Positions 22,791 through 32,710 of a stretch of 60,000 nucleotides of DNA are shown piece by piece. Position numbers and translations under genes: made by a program. How positions within the stretch are numbered: the first letter of the stretch is position 1; each line of letters opens with the position of its first letter. The stretch is from NCBI GenBank assembly GCA_950295325.1, contig OX485805.1:126501-186500 (forward strand). Direction: 5' to 3'. The stretch is from Polytrichum commune (Eukaryota; Streptophyta; Polytrichopsida; Polytrichales; Polytrichaceae). The notes below the pieces were generated by a model that saw only the letters and a list, made by a program, of their open reading frames with translations, was not told where the DNA came from and ran no database searches.

Positions 22791-23581
22791 CATCAATCTC
22801 CTTTAGTGGGGGAGAGACGCTAGTAGCACACTTAGCTTCGAGGCTAATTGCTCCACAACATGAACTTGTTCTTTGGCTTGAGGGAATAAAGTCCAAACTT
22901 TAGTGGTGCAAAGAGAAAAGTACGAGATGAGGTCCTAGTCTTGTACTTGTGCTTGGTTAGTGGAAGAGGGGGAATAGATATGCCAAACTAGGTTGGGTAA
23001 GCCGAGTAATTGGGGCCATGGCTAGGAGGGGCCTTGGATAAAACCAAAAAACTTCTTAGCTGTGGGCTTGTCCGGGCGGGGACAAGGTGATGGCGCGTGC
23101 TCATAAAAGTGCTACCCGCGAGCTAACGAAAGTTGGCGCATGGGAGTCATGAACCCATGTCTCGAAAGAGCAAAGTGGGAACCGAGTCGGGCGGGACTTG
23201 GCATCACCCCCGTGCGATCGAGGCGTGGCTTAACAATGGAAAGCCATCTCGGAGTTGCAACCGAGACAACTTAGTGGAAGCGTTGAGGTCTCGCCTAGAT
23301 GTGTCACGTTAGGCTAGTGGAGCCTAACGGGGGAGGCCCCAAAGGAGGGGCAACCCAAGTGAGTCCCAAAGTAGGTGGGTCTAGTGTAGGTTAGGTCCTT
23401 GGATGAGAGATCCAAGGTCGCTAACGGACCACCTAGGAACGACACCTTTGGGACTATGCCAAATTTGAAGATGCATTGTGGGGGTCGCGCCCTAAGGAAA
23501 ACACAATGCCGCACCATAGAGGATGGCAACTTGAGAATTGGTGTGCCGACTACGAGTATAGTCGATGAGGGCATCGACTCC
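22791..23581 (+). other. Non-coding 3' region of element B
   Basis: Conserved 3' region with an inner purine-rich tract (TTTAGTGGGGGAGAGA, about 22801-22816) and several hairpins, no coding potential. Confidence 0.6.
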
Positions 23582-23597
23582 GTTTGGTGGGGGTGAG
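23582..23597 (+). promoter_or_regulatory. Polypurine tract of element B
   Basis: GTTTGGTGGGGGTGAG directly abuts the 3' LTR. Confidence 0.75.
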
Positions 23598-24572
23598 TGT
23601 CGCGCACCTCTCCATGAGGAGTGGCCGAAACACCATGGGCACAAGGGGGACCCCGGAGTGACACCCGGGACTTGTGGCGCCGTTGGTGAGAGGGCCCAAG
23701 TGATCCTAGTGTGGGTGAGGGCCCCGGGCGTTGGGAACGCCTCCCACCCACGAAGACTAGGAGGCACAAGGGTAAGGCCATGAGTTATGCGTAGCTCATG
23801 GCGTGGTGATTCTAGAAAGCTAAAGAACACCTCAATCGGAGGTGTGAGCTAGGAGTTATGGCCATTTGAGTGGGGCGCTGTCCCGGGACAGCGCCCTGGT
23901 ACAGCAGTGCCTGGGAGTGATTCCCGGGACTGCCAAGGTTCAAATAGGCATAACTTCCTCAAGACTTGCTCAAATGGAGCAATTGAGGAGTCCATCGGCA
24001 TCTACGTGAAGCGTAGATGAACATGGAGTGGTTGGTTGTTATGATCAGACATCATACAAGGAAGTTATGATGGTCTGAAGCTGCTGGGGGGGTTCTAGGC
24101 CCAGCAGCTAAAGGAAAATGTCCACTTGGCCCCAACTCTTGGTAGAGAGACAAGAGGTTGGTTGACGGTGGGGTAGGGGCCCCGCGTGAAGTCCTAGAGG
24201 CTTATATGGGTGAGGTGGTGTGGCCTCACCCACCCGAGGCCGAACGGCAAGGCCTCCATGGGCATTGGCCCATTGTGAGGCCATAGTTGCCTAGTATGGT
24301 TCGGGTTGTTGTAGTGTTGCTCCGGCAATGCGATGATCAACATGGGATTGGACTTCCATGGATGGAAGTCCACATCCAAGAAATGAGTTACCGATTAAGG
24401 GGTGAGTCCCGAAAGCAAAGTAGGAGGGTTGGTTCCCTCCTATGAACTATAAGGTCCGGGGTAGGAGGAGCTAACCATTAGCATGGCGGAATGCGAATGG
24501 TTAGCGCTCGTAACCTTTGCTAGAATTGAAAATTGGCAAGATTGTCAAGGGGGGCTAGCAAGGGTTGCGACA
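23598..24572 (+). repeat. 3' LTR of element B
   Basis: 975 bp, almost identical to 9359-10333, ending at the TSD GAACT. Confidence 0.95.
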
Positions 24573-24577
24573 GAACT

Positions 24578-25815
24578 CTTCCGGTCTACTTCGCGCATCC
24601 GGCACCACATTTCCACGGTCCGGTTTGTGGATCAAATCCACCTTCATAAGCGCCAAACTATCATGCCTCCGCAATGACTTGGCGTTCACTTATGCTTGTA
24701 TGTCAAAATACTTTTAGGACACATTGTCCATGTAGACCTTTGCTTTGTGCGACCCCATATAATGTCGCCACATCTTCAAGCAATGCACTACGGCAAAGAA
24801 GTTCTTTGTCATGAGTTGGTTGTCTTCTTTGACAACCATCGAGCTTTATGCTCCCATATGCAATGGCCATCCATCTTACACATAATCCACCATTGGCAAA
24901 GGCACTCACCCCCGTATGCACCTCGAAAGGTTTGTCAAGCTCCGCGAACTTGAGCACGGGCGGCGAAGAGAACTTGCTCTTAAGCTCCCCAAAGACTTGG
25001 TGACAAGGCTAGTCCCACTCTTGGGATAGCCATTTCTTTCACAAGTCGGACAACCATCGAGCTTCATGCTCCCATATGCAATGGCCATTTTTATTTTGTA
25101 CATCAACATCCGCCAAATAAAGTCCCTCGCCCTCGTATGCACCTCAAAAGGTATGTCAAACTCCCCGAACTTGAGCACGGGCGGCGAAGAGAACTTCATC
25201 TTAAGCTCCCCAATGGCTTGGTGGCACGGCTCATCCCACTCTTGGGATAGCCATTTCTTGTACAAGCCGGACAAGGTTCGACAACCATGAAGCTTAATGC
25301 TCTCATAAGCAATGGTCATCCATCTTGGATCAACATCCGCCAATGATAAAGTCCTTCGTCTCCATGTGCACCTCAAAATGCTTATGAAAACCCGGAAACT
25401 TAACCACATCTTGTGAAGGGAACTTGCTCTTGAGCTTCCCAAAGGCTTGGTGACAAGGCTCATCCCACTCTTGGGATAGCCATTTTTTCAACAAATTGAC
25501 TAAGGTCCTAGCAACCTTAGAAAAACCTCGAATGAAGTGGTGGTAGTAGTTGGCTAGGCCAACAAATGACCTAAGCCATTTTCTTGAGTCAAGGACCAAT
25601 TCTCCTTTTGGATGGCCTTGACATTCTTCATGTTTGTCACCAACTTCCTTTGTCACCACATACCTCTAGAACTCAATATCTTGTTGAGCAAAGTTATTTT
25701 CATTTCTTGGCGGTAACTTTTGGGCAACACATTGGTGAATACATCATTGTATCTCCCCAACATCCCACCAAAGTGGTTTAGGGGAGGCCCATCTATCCTA
25801 GCCTCCCCATAAGTT
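24578..25815 (-). pseudogene. Integrase start, RNase H and RT-connection remnant (A, part 2)
   Basis: Reading from right to left: pre-finger VLPKSYRQEMK near 25690 joined to a disrupted FLRGMW (RT core absent), then 25330-25659 with SFVGLANYYHHFIRGFSKVA and EWDEPCHQAFGKLKSKF, then tandem 220-229 bp units (GGGATAG landmarks 25473, 25244, 25024), then THDKELLCRSALL of RNase H (24703-24957), and the start of the integrase at 24578-24640. The integrase continues at 9358 beyond element B. Confidence 0.75.
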
Positions 25816-26275
25816 CTATCGAGTTGCTCCAATTGAACCACGACTATTATGTTGGCCATTTTTCATTTGGTCCATTAAGACCAAATTCAACTTGGGTCCT
25901 CCTACCATAGGAGTCCTTATCAATTTGAACTTCATCTCTTTGCCATTATGACACATCATAATGCACCGCAAGCACACCGGCTTGCACCTCACATCTCTCA
26001 TGTGAGTTTCAAAGAAGGTGACCTTTCCAATGACATGCACCTCATTTATTTCACATAGAGTGAAATGTTGACAAAAATCTAATGTCCCACATCAAAAGGT
26101 TACATGCATCGCCGCCTCCTTTGCTTCATGCGGTTCGCCCTTTGCAAACCGTACTTTGGTGGGCTTGCCGGCTCTACCCGTCCGCGAGCCCCAACCCCCT
26201 TGTGAGCTTTCGGCTCATGAAAGAGTCCGTTGCCTCTTTGACAACTCATGAGACATATCTCCCATTCATTTGAGC
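25816..26275 (-). pseudogene. Retropepsin-like remnant (A)
   Basis: Open piece 25816-26040 with TFFETHMRDVRCKPV and GGPKLNLVLMDQM; the active-site word upstream lacks D-T/S-G (VVKEATDSFMS), identical to C and I. Confidence 0.65.
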
Positions 26276-27295
26276 CTCAAGGTATACATGACTTGGCCTT
26301 GGCTTAAGGCTACTAGCCTTGGCCACAAAGCCACCATCTAATTCTCCGTCCACCGCAACAATATGTTTTGGCTCGGTCCGCAAAGCCAACTTTTAACATT
26401 TCGTCCGGGGGACGAATTGGTTTAGTGCCACAAAAGCAATTTCCAATAATTTGTCCACAAAACAAACATGTTTTCCCTTGATAGCACAAAGCCACCTTCC
26501 CACACTCCGTATGCGGCACGAACATGAATTGCCTTGGTAGGACAAACCCACCTTCCAACATTCCGTCCGCGGCATGAGTATGATTTGCCTTGGAAGCATA
26601 AAGCCACCTTTCAACATTCCGTTAGCGGCACCAACATATTTTGCCTAAATAAAATGAACCAAACAATTTGCACTCATTTCTTTGGGACCAACTTTGGCTA
26701 AAGCCACTTGTGGTGATGCGCCGCCAAACTTTTCTTCGGGACCATCGGATTCAATGATCTTGCAAACTTGATGATCCCCACCATGTCCTCAAGAAGCCTT
26801 GGGGACTTAAACAAGGCATCCACCACCCGCTTTTAAAACCCCACCTAAAACGATGCATTTCTTAGAAAGCTCGTCCGTTTTAGGTGTATCCTTCATTTGT
26901 GCGTTTGAATAGCGCACATAGGCCTTAAGAGGCCCCGGGTGCCTCATTAGCACCAAGTTCATTTCAACATCCGAACCTTCGAAGCATCTCGAATTGAAAT
27001 TTCAATCCAACATTAATACCCTCCAAGGTTTTGGGTGCATTCGGTATTCTAGGTCCCAAATACTATTTGAGGTTTGCGGGAGCCCTTTCAAAGGACACCT
27101 CCATTTTCCTCACCGAATCCACCCTCATGCCCACCATTACCATTAAAATCAATGGTATGGTCAAACTCCATTTGCACATGATCCTTGTTCCAATTTGAGC
27201 CTCACAACCTTTTGGAAACCCCGGGCTCACCATCATAACCCGCATTTTTGATACCCATGTTTCCCTCAAAGTGCGAGCTCAAAACTTGGAACCCT
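26276..27295 (-). pseudogene. Leader and gag-region remnant (A)
   Basis: About six 56-bp units at 26320-26640 and short frames up to the primer site. The stretch is almost identical to C and I, although the LTRs differ in type. Confidence 0.5.
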
Positions 27296-27307
27296 GCTCT
27301 GATACCA
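27296..27307 (-). promoter_or_regulatory. Primer-binding site (A)
   Basis: Complement TGGTATCAGAGC, two bases from the LTR. Confidence 0.92.
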
Positions 27308-27309
27308 AG

Positions 27310-28282
27310 TGTCGCAACCCTTGCTAGGTCCCTTAATAATCTTGCCAATTTTCAATTCTAGCAAAGGTTACGAGTCGCTAACCCTTCGCATTCCGCCATG
27401 CTAATGGATAGCTCCTCTTACCCCGGACCAATAGTTCATAGGAGGGAACCAACCCTCCTACTTTGCTTTCGGGACTCACCCCTTAATCGGTAACCCATTT
27501 CCCCAATGTGGACTTCCATCCATGGAAGTCCAATCCTATGTTGATCATCGCGTTGCCGGAGCAACACTACAACAACCCGAACCATACTAGGCAACTATGG
27601 CCTCACAATAGGCCAAAGCCCATGGAGGCCTTGCCGTTCGGCCTCGGGTGGGTGAGGCCACACCACCTCACCCATATAAGCCTCTAGGACTCTACGCGGG
27701 GCCCCTACCCCACCGTCAACCAACCTCTTGTCTCTCTACCAAGAGTTGGGGCCAAGTGGACATTTTCCTTTAGCTGCTGGGCCTAGAACCCCCCAGCAGC
27801 TTCAGACCATCATAACTTCCTTGTATGATGTCTGATTCCAGAAACCAACCACTCCATCTTCATCTACGCTTCACGTAGATGCCGATGGACTCCTCACTTG
27901 CCCCATTCGGGCAAGTGGTGAGGAAGTTATGCCTGTTTGAACCTTTGCAGTCCCGGGAATCACTCCCAGGCACTGCTGTAGCAGGGCGCTGTCCCGGGAC
28001 AGCGCCCCACTCAAATGGCCATAACTCCTAGCTCACACCTCCGATTGAGGTGTTCTTGAGCTTTCTAGAATCACCACGCCATGAGCTACGCGTAGCTCAT
28101 GGCCTTACCCTTGTGCCTCCTAGTCTTCGTGGGTGGGAGGCGTTCCCAACGCCCGGGGCCCTCACCCACACTAGGATCACTTGGGCCCTCTCACCAACGG
28201 CGCCACAAGTCCCGGGTGTCACTCCGGGGTCCCCCTTGTGCCCATGGTGTTTCGGGCACTCCTCATGGAGAGGTGCGCGACA
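27310..28282 (-). repeat. 5' LTR of element A
   Basis: 973 bp. Carries AGGTCCCTTAATAATC after the terminus, the U5 type also found in element I. Confidence 0.95.
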
Positions 28283-28338
28283 ATTAATGTCTTGAAGACC
28301 TTCAAATAGAATGGATAACCAAGCACTATGCTCTACCC

Positions 28339-29138
28339 CTACACACATTTAGGGAGTCCGTAGGCGTTTATAGTCCCACTAGTACGTCCCACTATATTTT
28401 TTCTCGCGGCCATGTCCTTATCTTTTACGGTGGCTTCTCTCTGTAATGCTCCAATGGCCTCTATAGCTTTGAAAATCTCCAACCCACAACTATAGCCAAG
28501 TTTGTTGACTGGCCTGGAATATGTGTCGTTCTTCAATATGTCCAAACGCGCTCCCGAATTGTACGAAGTGGTATTGTAGTGGAATACAAAGGCATCTGCA
28601 AGAGAGAATGTCTTGCACTTCTCCGGAGGGCCAAACAACGATCGGACTCGGAAGATGCAACCTTGAGTTGTGTGCGTCTCCAATGAAGAAGTCATAGAGG
28701 GTCGGTCACCAAACGAGCATGGAGCGACCTGTGAAACAATATCATAGACAGAGTGGAGTGGGTAAATTAAGGAGGGGCGGTTTGGGGTGGGCGCTCGTAA
28801 AGTGCATAACATGCAAATGCAAGAAAATGAGAGCAACGGTGAAAGAATAGGAGGGGACAAAGAAGGCTCTTGGCGGTGTTGTCGTCGATGAGGAGGGTGT
28901 TCTCCGGAGTTGGCCAGCTCCCGTGGGGGACTCCCTCTAATAGGGGGACTTCTAGCCACAACCTGGACCTCAAGACCTTGAGGAAATGTTGCCCTCCGCC
29001 TTGACCACCAAACTTGGGCATTGGCACACCATTCTCGTCAATTAGCTCATCGCATACTTCTTGGCCGAGAACGAGGCAAGGGCTTGGGAGATCACAGATG
29101 AGGAACTTGAAAATGGGCACTGTGTTCTCCAAGACCAT
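28339..29138 (-). pseudogene. Left HAD phosphatase-like gene copy, broken
   Basis: Minus strand. 28767-29138 reads CLVLGQEVCDELIDENG, FLKVLRSRLW, EGVPHGSWPTPENTLLIDDN, matching the right copy (31619-32338) at LLLGQEHCDDLYDRNG and EGVPHGCWPTPENTLLIDDS. After the IDD motif (HAD motif IV) the similarity stops, so about 80 C-terminal residues are missing, and the N-terminal nucleophile motif is not seen upstream. A second exon (28339-28728, acceptor AG at 28729-28730, phase 0) reads VAPCSFGDRPSMTSSLE..GYSCGLEIFKAIEAI and matches the right-copy exon at 30684-30992. Element A is inserted just past its 3' end. A pseudogene is likely. Confidence 0.68.
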
Positions 29139-29139
29139 A

Positions 29140-30329
29140 CTTTATGCACAATATAAAGTATATCCACACTCAATTGTTAAAGTAGATTTTGGTAGCATAT
29201 TTACGAACAACCGTTCGTAAATCAGTGTAATGTGTAATGTGTAAATCAACATTACGTATTTTCATGAATGTGTGTTTGCAAATATGTATAGTGGTTTCGT
29301 TTATTTGCACAAACATAGATAAAATAGAAGTTAAGGTAGAAGTTAGCACCGTGCTTTAAGAACATAAAATGTTCATAGTAAACCAACCCATCAAAAACTG
29401 ACTAGTTGGTCGCGAATTGTCGAAAGGGTAAAAGAATGCTAGTTTACTAGTTGACGTCAAATTTGTCCCTAATGCAATTAGTTGTTAAAACGTCCACTAA
29501 TTGGTATTTTACTGTTTTACTACTGAGCAATTTATTCAGTAGTAGTAATTATTTGGTGTTAATAATTTAGTTGGTCAGATAATGACTTGTTGGTCCAAAG
29601 TTATTAAATAGCATTGCATTTTTTCGACTAGTTGATCATTTTTTATGACCTCAGTGTGCCAGTTGGTCATGTATTGGACAAAGGGCAAAAACGCGTGAGG
29701 ACAGCTAGTTGCAGTGTTTTGACAGGGTGGTAACCTACCAAGTTGACCCACCTAGTAGGTAGTTGTTTTGAGGTATATAAAGATTGTCCTAGAACCTTTT
29801 GGCTCTCTTAGTACACATATGTGAAGATAGCTTAGACTCTTAGAGAAGGTGTGTATGCTTGTAAGTTTAGACCTAGAAATGTAAGGCAGTCCAGACGGAC
29901 AACAGTCTTGGAAAACAAGCAACAAAGTGTTGAAAGAGGGATTTGAAGAGTAGATTCATTGTTGGCATTCTCCTATTACTGCTCTCCTTCTAAGATAACA
30001 TAGTCCTTAGTGTTGGCAAAACAAAGGTGTTGAAGGTGTTATTGAAAATGTGCATTGGACAACTTGTCATGTAGGAACAAAGAATGCATTAGAAAGTAGA
30101 AAGGGTGGGTATGCGCGAACGTGACACTCATAGGAGACGTCTAGAGCAAGTAGTTAGAATGACTTGAAAAATATACCATAGGTTGGTTGAAGCTTAGAAA
30201 CGTTGGATCTGGATTCGGTTTGCGAAAACCACCTTTGACCAAAAACGTTAGCTAGTCATAAGGACCCGAAAACTCCACTATAGGTTGTAGAAGGTTAGAG
30301 ATGCCAGCTCTAAGCTTATATTATAGAAA
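29140..30329. other. Intergenic region with repeated AGTTGG words and TATA box
   Basis: No gene seen. About ten AGTTGGTC-like words are spread over 29400-29745. A TGACGTCA palindrome lies at 29452-29459 and TATATAAAG at 29774-29782, with no coding frame downstream. One degenerate copy of the palindromic motif lies at 29200-29221. It could be an old LTR or a promoter; not resolved. Confidence 0.35.
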
Positions 30330-30600
30330 CAACATAACACTATATTCGGTAATTGGAGACTTTTTGTTGATTTTGAGATTATTTAAGGACGTGGCTTTCA
30401 CATTTGTAGGAAGGAAAACACTAAAAATATGCTATGTTCCCAATTTTGGAAACAAATAAGAGACTCAAATGTATGGAACTACACATAAAAATAAGAAAAT
30501 GGGATATATGAAAACATTTGCATATGGAAAATCAATATCATATTTATTGAATAGGGGTTGAAGTACAAAATGCAAGTGGAATATCCAATATTAGGCGAAA
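30330..30600. repeat. 3' flank of right HAD-like gene, duplicate of 5727-6014
   Basis: Matches 5727-6014, strongest over the CACTATATTCGGTAAT..AGGACGTGG stretch. Shows that the tandem gene duplication included 3' flanking DNA. Confidence 0.55.
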
Positions 30601-30683
30601 GTCCTAGAAACATAATTCCACAACTACATGTATGTTAATATAGCCTATACGTTCGGATCATGATTACGACTCAGTACTTTTGT

Positions 30684-30992
30684 TTATGCAATACTATTAT
30701 TAGCATTTACTGCCGTTTCACGGTCTTTTGCTTTCATGGCCTCCATGGCTCTAAAGATCTCGGGTCCGCGGCTGTAACCTTGTCTATTTGTCGACCCCGA
30801 ATATGTGCCATTTGCCCATATTTCCTGACCCCCTACCGAATAAGTGGAATACGAATGCGTTTGGGAAACCGAACGTCTTTCACTCTTCCGTAGGGCCAAA
30901 CAACGATCAGACTCGCAAGAAGCAGTCTTCAGTGTTCGCCTATCCAATGACGAAGTCAAGGATGAACGGCCCACATTCATGTGTATTGGGGT
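30684..30992 (-). CDS. C-terminal exon of HAD-like gene (right copy)
   Basis: Follows acceptor AG at 30993-30994 (minus strand, after ATTGTTTC) and reads TPIHMNVGRSSLTSSLDRRT, then SYSTYSVGGQEIWANGTYSG and GYSRGPEIFRAMEAM to a stop. It is matched residue by residue in the left copy (GLEIFKAIEAI). Serine/threonine-rich, no known domain. Assignment to the same gene as the HAD exon rests on the same order in both copies. The splice connection to upstream exons is not proven. Confidence 0.5.
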   Translation of the reverse strand, partial: TPIHMNVGRSSLTSSLDRRTLKTASCESDRCLALRKSERRSVSQTHSYSTYSVGGQEIWANGTYSGSTNRQGYSRGPEIFRAMEAMKAKDRETAVNANNSIA

Positions 30993-31040
30993 CTGAAACA
31001 ATGACCATAAATACATATAATGACGTGGGTTAGTATAAGT

Positions 31041-31532
31041 TTACGGATGGAAGTCCGAAAAACCCAAGAATATGAAATGCACTAATGCACGGAAATCATG
31101 AAGGAAAAACTTGAGAATGCCAATAATTGGGCACCTTGGCGTGCGGGGCGGTGGTTTGAGCTTCTGGGACATCGAGGGGGGCCACAAGCACAACAGGGAC
31201 GCTCGTAAATGCCGGGACATCAATTTGGGGTTCATCCATACAAAGGCGTCTGGTCGACCGCGGGTTTCGAACGTGCTTCTCATTGCAGAGAGGAGATGGA
31301 GATGGAGATGGAGCGTAATTGAGTTTTGCAACCTTTGGAGGAGGGCTATCGACAACTCCGTCTTCAAACCCCGAGTCTTTGGAGTAATCAACAGCAGAGG
31401 CGGCATCGACGGCTGAAAATTGAAATAGTGAAGGCATTGAAATGTCGGTCACACCGATGGAAGGGGAGCTTGGGCCCGGTTTAGATGCACACATGCCATG
31501 GACGAGACTTTGGGATGCTTGGTGAGGCAACT
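31041..31532 (-). CDS. Middle exon candidate of HAD-like gene
   Basis: Opens after TTAG at about 31533 and reads LPHQASQSLVHGMCASKPG, KDSGFEDGVVDSPPPKVAKL and a proline/serine-rich stretch. A donor may lie at CAAG-GTGCCC near 31136, otherwise the frame ends at 31041. Low complexity, no domain. It may be an exon of the HAD gene or a separate short frame; the left copy has no visible counterpart. Confidence 0.35.
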
Positions 31533-31618
31533 AAGACACAAAAATACATTTACAAAATACGGGGAGAAATGTTAGATATAAACATGGAGAGTCCAAGTAC
31601 AAACCCAAAAAACAGTTC

Positions 31619-32338
31619 TCATATTAATTTATTGAGTTTGGCATAGCCGTACAACCTCCTAAATTCCTCATCTCTTGGGCCTAGAGGCCTATTGCCAATG
31701 GGGTTGGAGAGGACAAAATCCGGGACACTTCCGGGGTGATAGGCAAGCCTCCTAATGTAGGGTCCTAGTTCATATTCTAGAAAGTTGTCATTTCTATCAC
31801 TCTCCCAAGGATCCGGGAATATGCAACTGCCCGGGGGATTGAGAATACTCTTTGTCGGGCTGTCGTCAATGAGGAGCGTGTTCTCCGGGGTGGGCCAACA
31901 ACCGTGGGGCACCCCCTCCAACATAGGGACGCCCACCCAAAGGTTCTTCCTCAGTACCTTTAGGAATTGAGGCCCTCGGCCTCCTCCGACCTTGGGTACA
32001 ATGTTGCCATTACGGTCATAAAGGTCATCGCAGTGTTCTTGACCGAGAAGCAAGCATGGCATTGCGAGTTCTCGGAAAAGGAAACCGACGATGGCCTTCG
32101 TGTTGTCCATGAGCATAGAGCTCCAGATGATGACATGGGCCAAGCCAAGGACATCACGAAGGAAGCACCTCAACCCCGGCCGGGCCCGTACAACCTTCTT
32201 GTTAATGAGAGTATCGAACTGTCCGCCGTAATCCATGTCTTGTGGACTACGGAAGGGACCCTTCGACGCACTATTGGAGATATGCATGGAATGACAAAGC
32301 ACCCCATTGAGGTCAAATATTATGAACGGTTTCCTCAT
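31619..32338 (-). CDS. FCP1/NIF-type HAD phosphatase-like protein
   Basis: 239 codons from ATG at 32336-32338. Motif I is IIFDLNGVLCHS (residues about 6-17): the nucleophile Asp is kept but the second acidic residue is Asn, as I recall for a plant subgroup of NLI-interacting-factor phosphatase-like proteins, so activity is uncertain. VIIWSSML (about 69-76) fits motif II, the Lys in RKNLWVG is a candidate motif III, and TLLIDDSPTKSIL is motif IV with the metal-binding Asp pair. Family members dephosphorylate serine/threonine, for example on the RNA polymerase II tail, but the substrate here is unknown. A tandem broken copy lies at 28339-29138. The frame ends at a stop, though a splice to the next exons before that stop is possible. 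Confidence 0.7.
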   Translation of the reverse strand: MRKPFIIFDLNGVLCHSMHISNSASKGPFRSPQDMDYGGQFDTLINKKVVRARPGLRCFLRDVLGLAHVIIWSSMLMDNTKAIVGFLFRELAMPCLLLGQEHCDDLYDRNGNIVPKVGGGRGPQFLKVLRKNLWVGVPMLEGVPHGCWPTPENTLLIDDSPTKSILNPPGSCIFPDPWESDRNDNFLEYELGPYIRRLAYHPGSVPDFVLSNPIGNRPLGPRDEEFRRLYGYAKLNKLI

Positions 32339-32710
32339 GGGCCGACTTGGTCTTTCAGCGGGGTTGCGACATATCTCCGACGGACCCTGTGATGGAAAAT
32401 ACTATCTAGGTGAATGGTACTACCCATGAAAACCAATTGACAAGCATGGATAAACTCAACAAAGAAATATAAGGCCAAAATAATCCGAACCGTCCAGTTC
32501 CAAAATTTGGTATTAATGTAATTGATGATATACATTTCGTGAATAATATACATTGTCAAAAAATCTGTGCTGAAGTTAATGGAATCTATACTAACAAAAT
32601 TGTATCCACCCGCTGGGCGAAGTCGAGGATTGAACTCGATAATATACACATGCCACGAAGGAGGTAGACAAGGAAGATACGGACGCGCGTCCGTAACGTG
32701 GGAGGCATGC
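32339..32710. other. Short intergenic region with palindromic motif
   Basis: Between the HAD-like start and the stop of the unknown gene. Contains the perfect palindrome TACGGACGCGCGTCCGTA at 32678-32695, 15 bases past the unknown gene's stop. Confidence 0.6.
32678..32695. repeat. Palindromic motif copy, perfect 18 bases
   Basis: TACGGACGCGCGTCCGTA. Other copies: 29200-29221, 31040-31060 (degenerate), 32792-32805 (14 bases, within exon c), 34215-34232, 34262-34283, 34310-34331 (22-base perfect), 35790-35811 (near-perfect). Confidence 0.85.

Larger units (their letters stand above)
9359..24572 (+). mobile_element. Element B: Gypsy chromovirus nested in A
   Basis: Plus-strand element with perfect TSD GAACT (9354-9358 and 24573-24577). 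Own parts: 5' LTR 9359-10333, interior 10334-11718 and 19793-23597, 3' LTR 23598-24572; element C sits between. Own length is about 7.14 kb. Both LTRs are 975 bp and nearly identical (one difference seen at 9484). It is inserted in A's integrase region. It carries four, not three, units of the internal 230-bp pol repeat and fewer units of the gag-region 56-bp repeat. Confidence 0.93.
6015..28282 (-). mobile_element. Element A: Ty3/Gypsy chromovirus, outermost of nest 1
   Basis: A minus-strand LTR retrotransposon flanked by the perfect TSD ATTAA (6010-6014 and 28283-28287). Its own parts are the 3' LTR 6015-6988, interior 6989-9358, interior 24578-27309 and 5' LTR 27310-28282; element B fills the middle. 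Without B the element is about 7.05 kb. The primer site follows the 5' LTR by two bases and a purine-rich tract precedes the 3' LTR. The two LTRs differ at only a handful of sites that I can see (for example 6766 and 6798), so it is young although outermost. The interior carries gag-region, protease, RT-connection, RNase H, integrase and chromodomain remnants, all interrupted by stops. Confidence 0.93.

Noticed and set aside
28050-28348. Frames reading from the LTR of A into the HAD-like region
   Set aside because: Junction frames created by insertion; no support.
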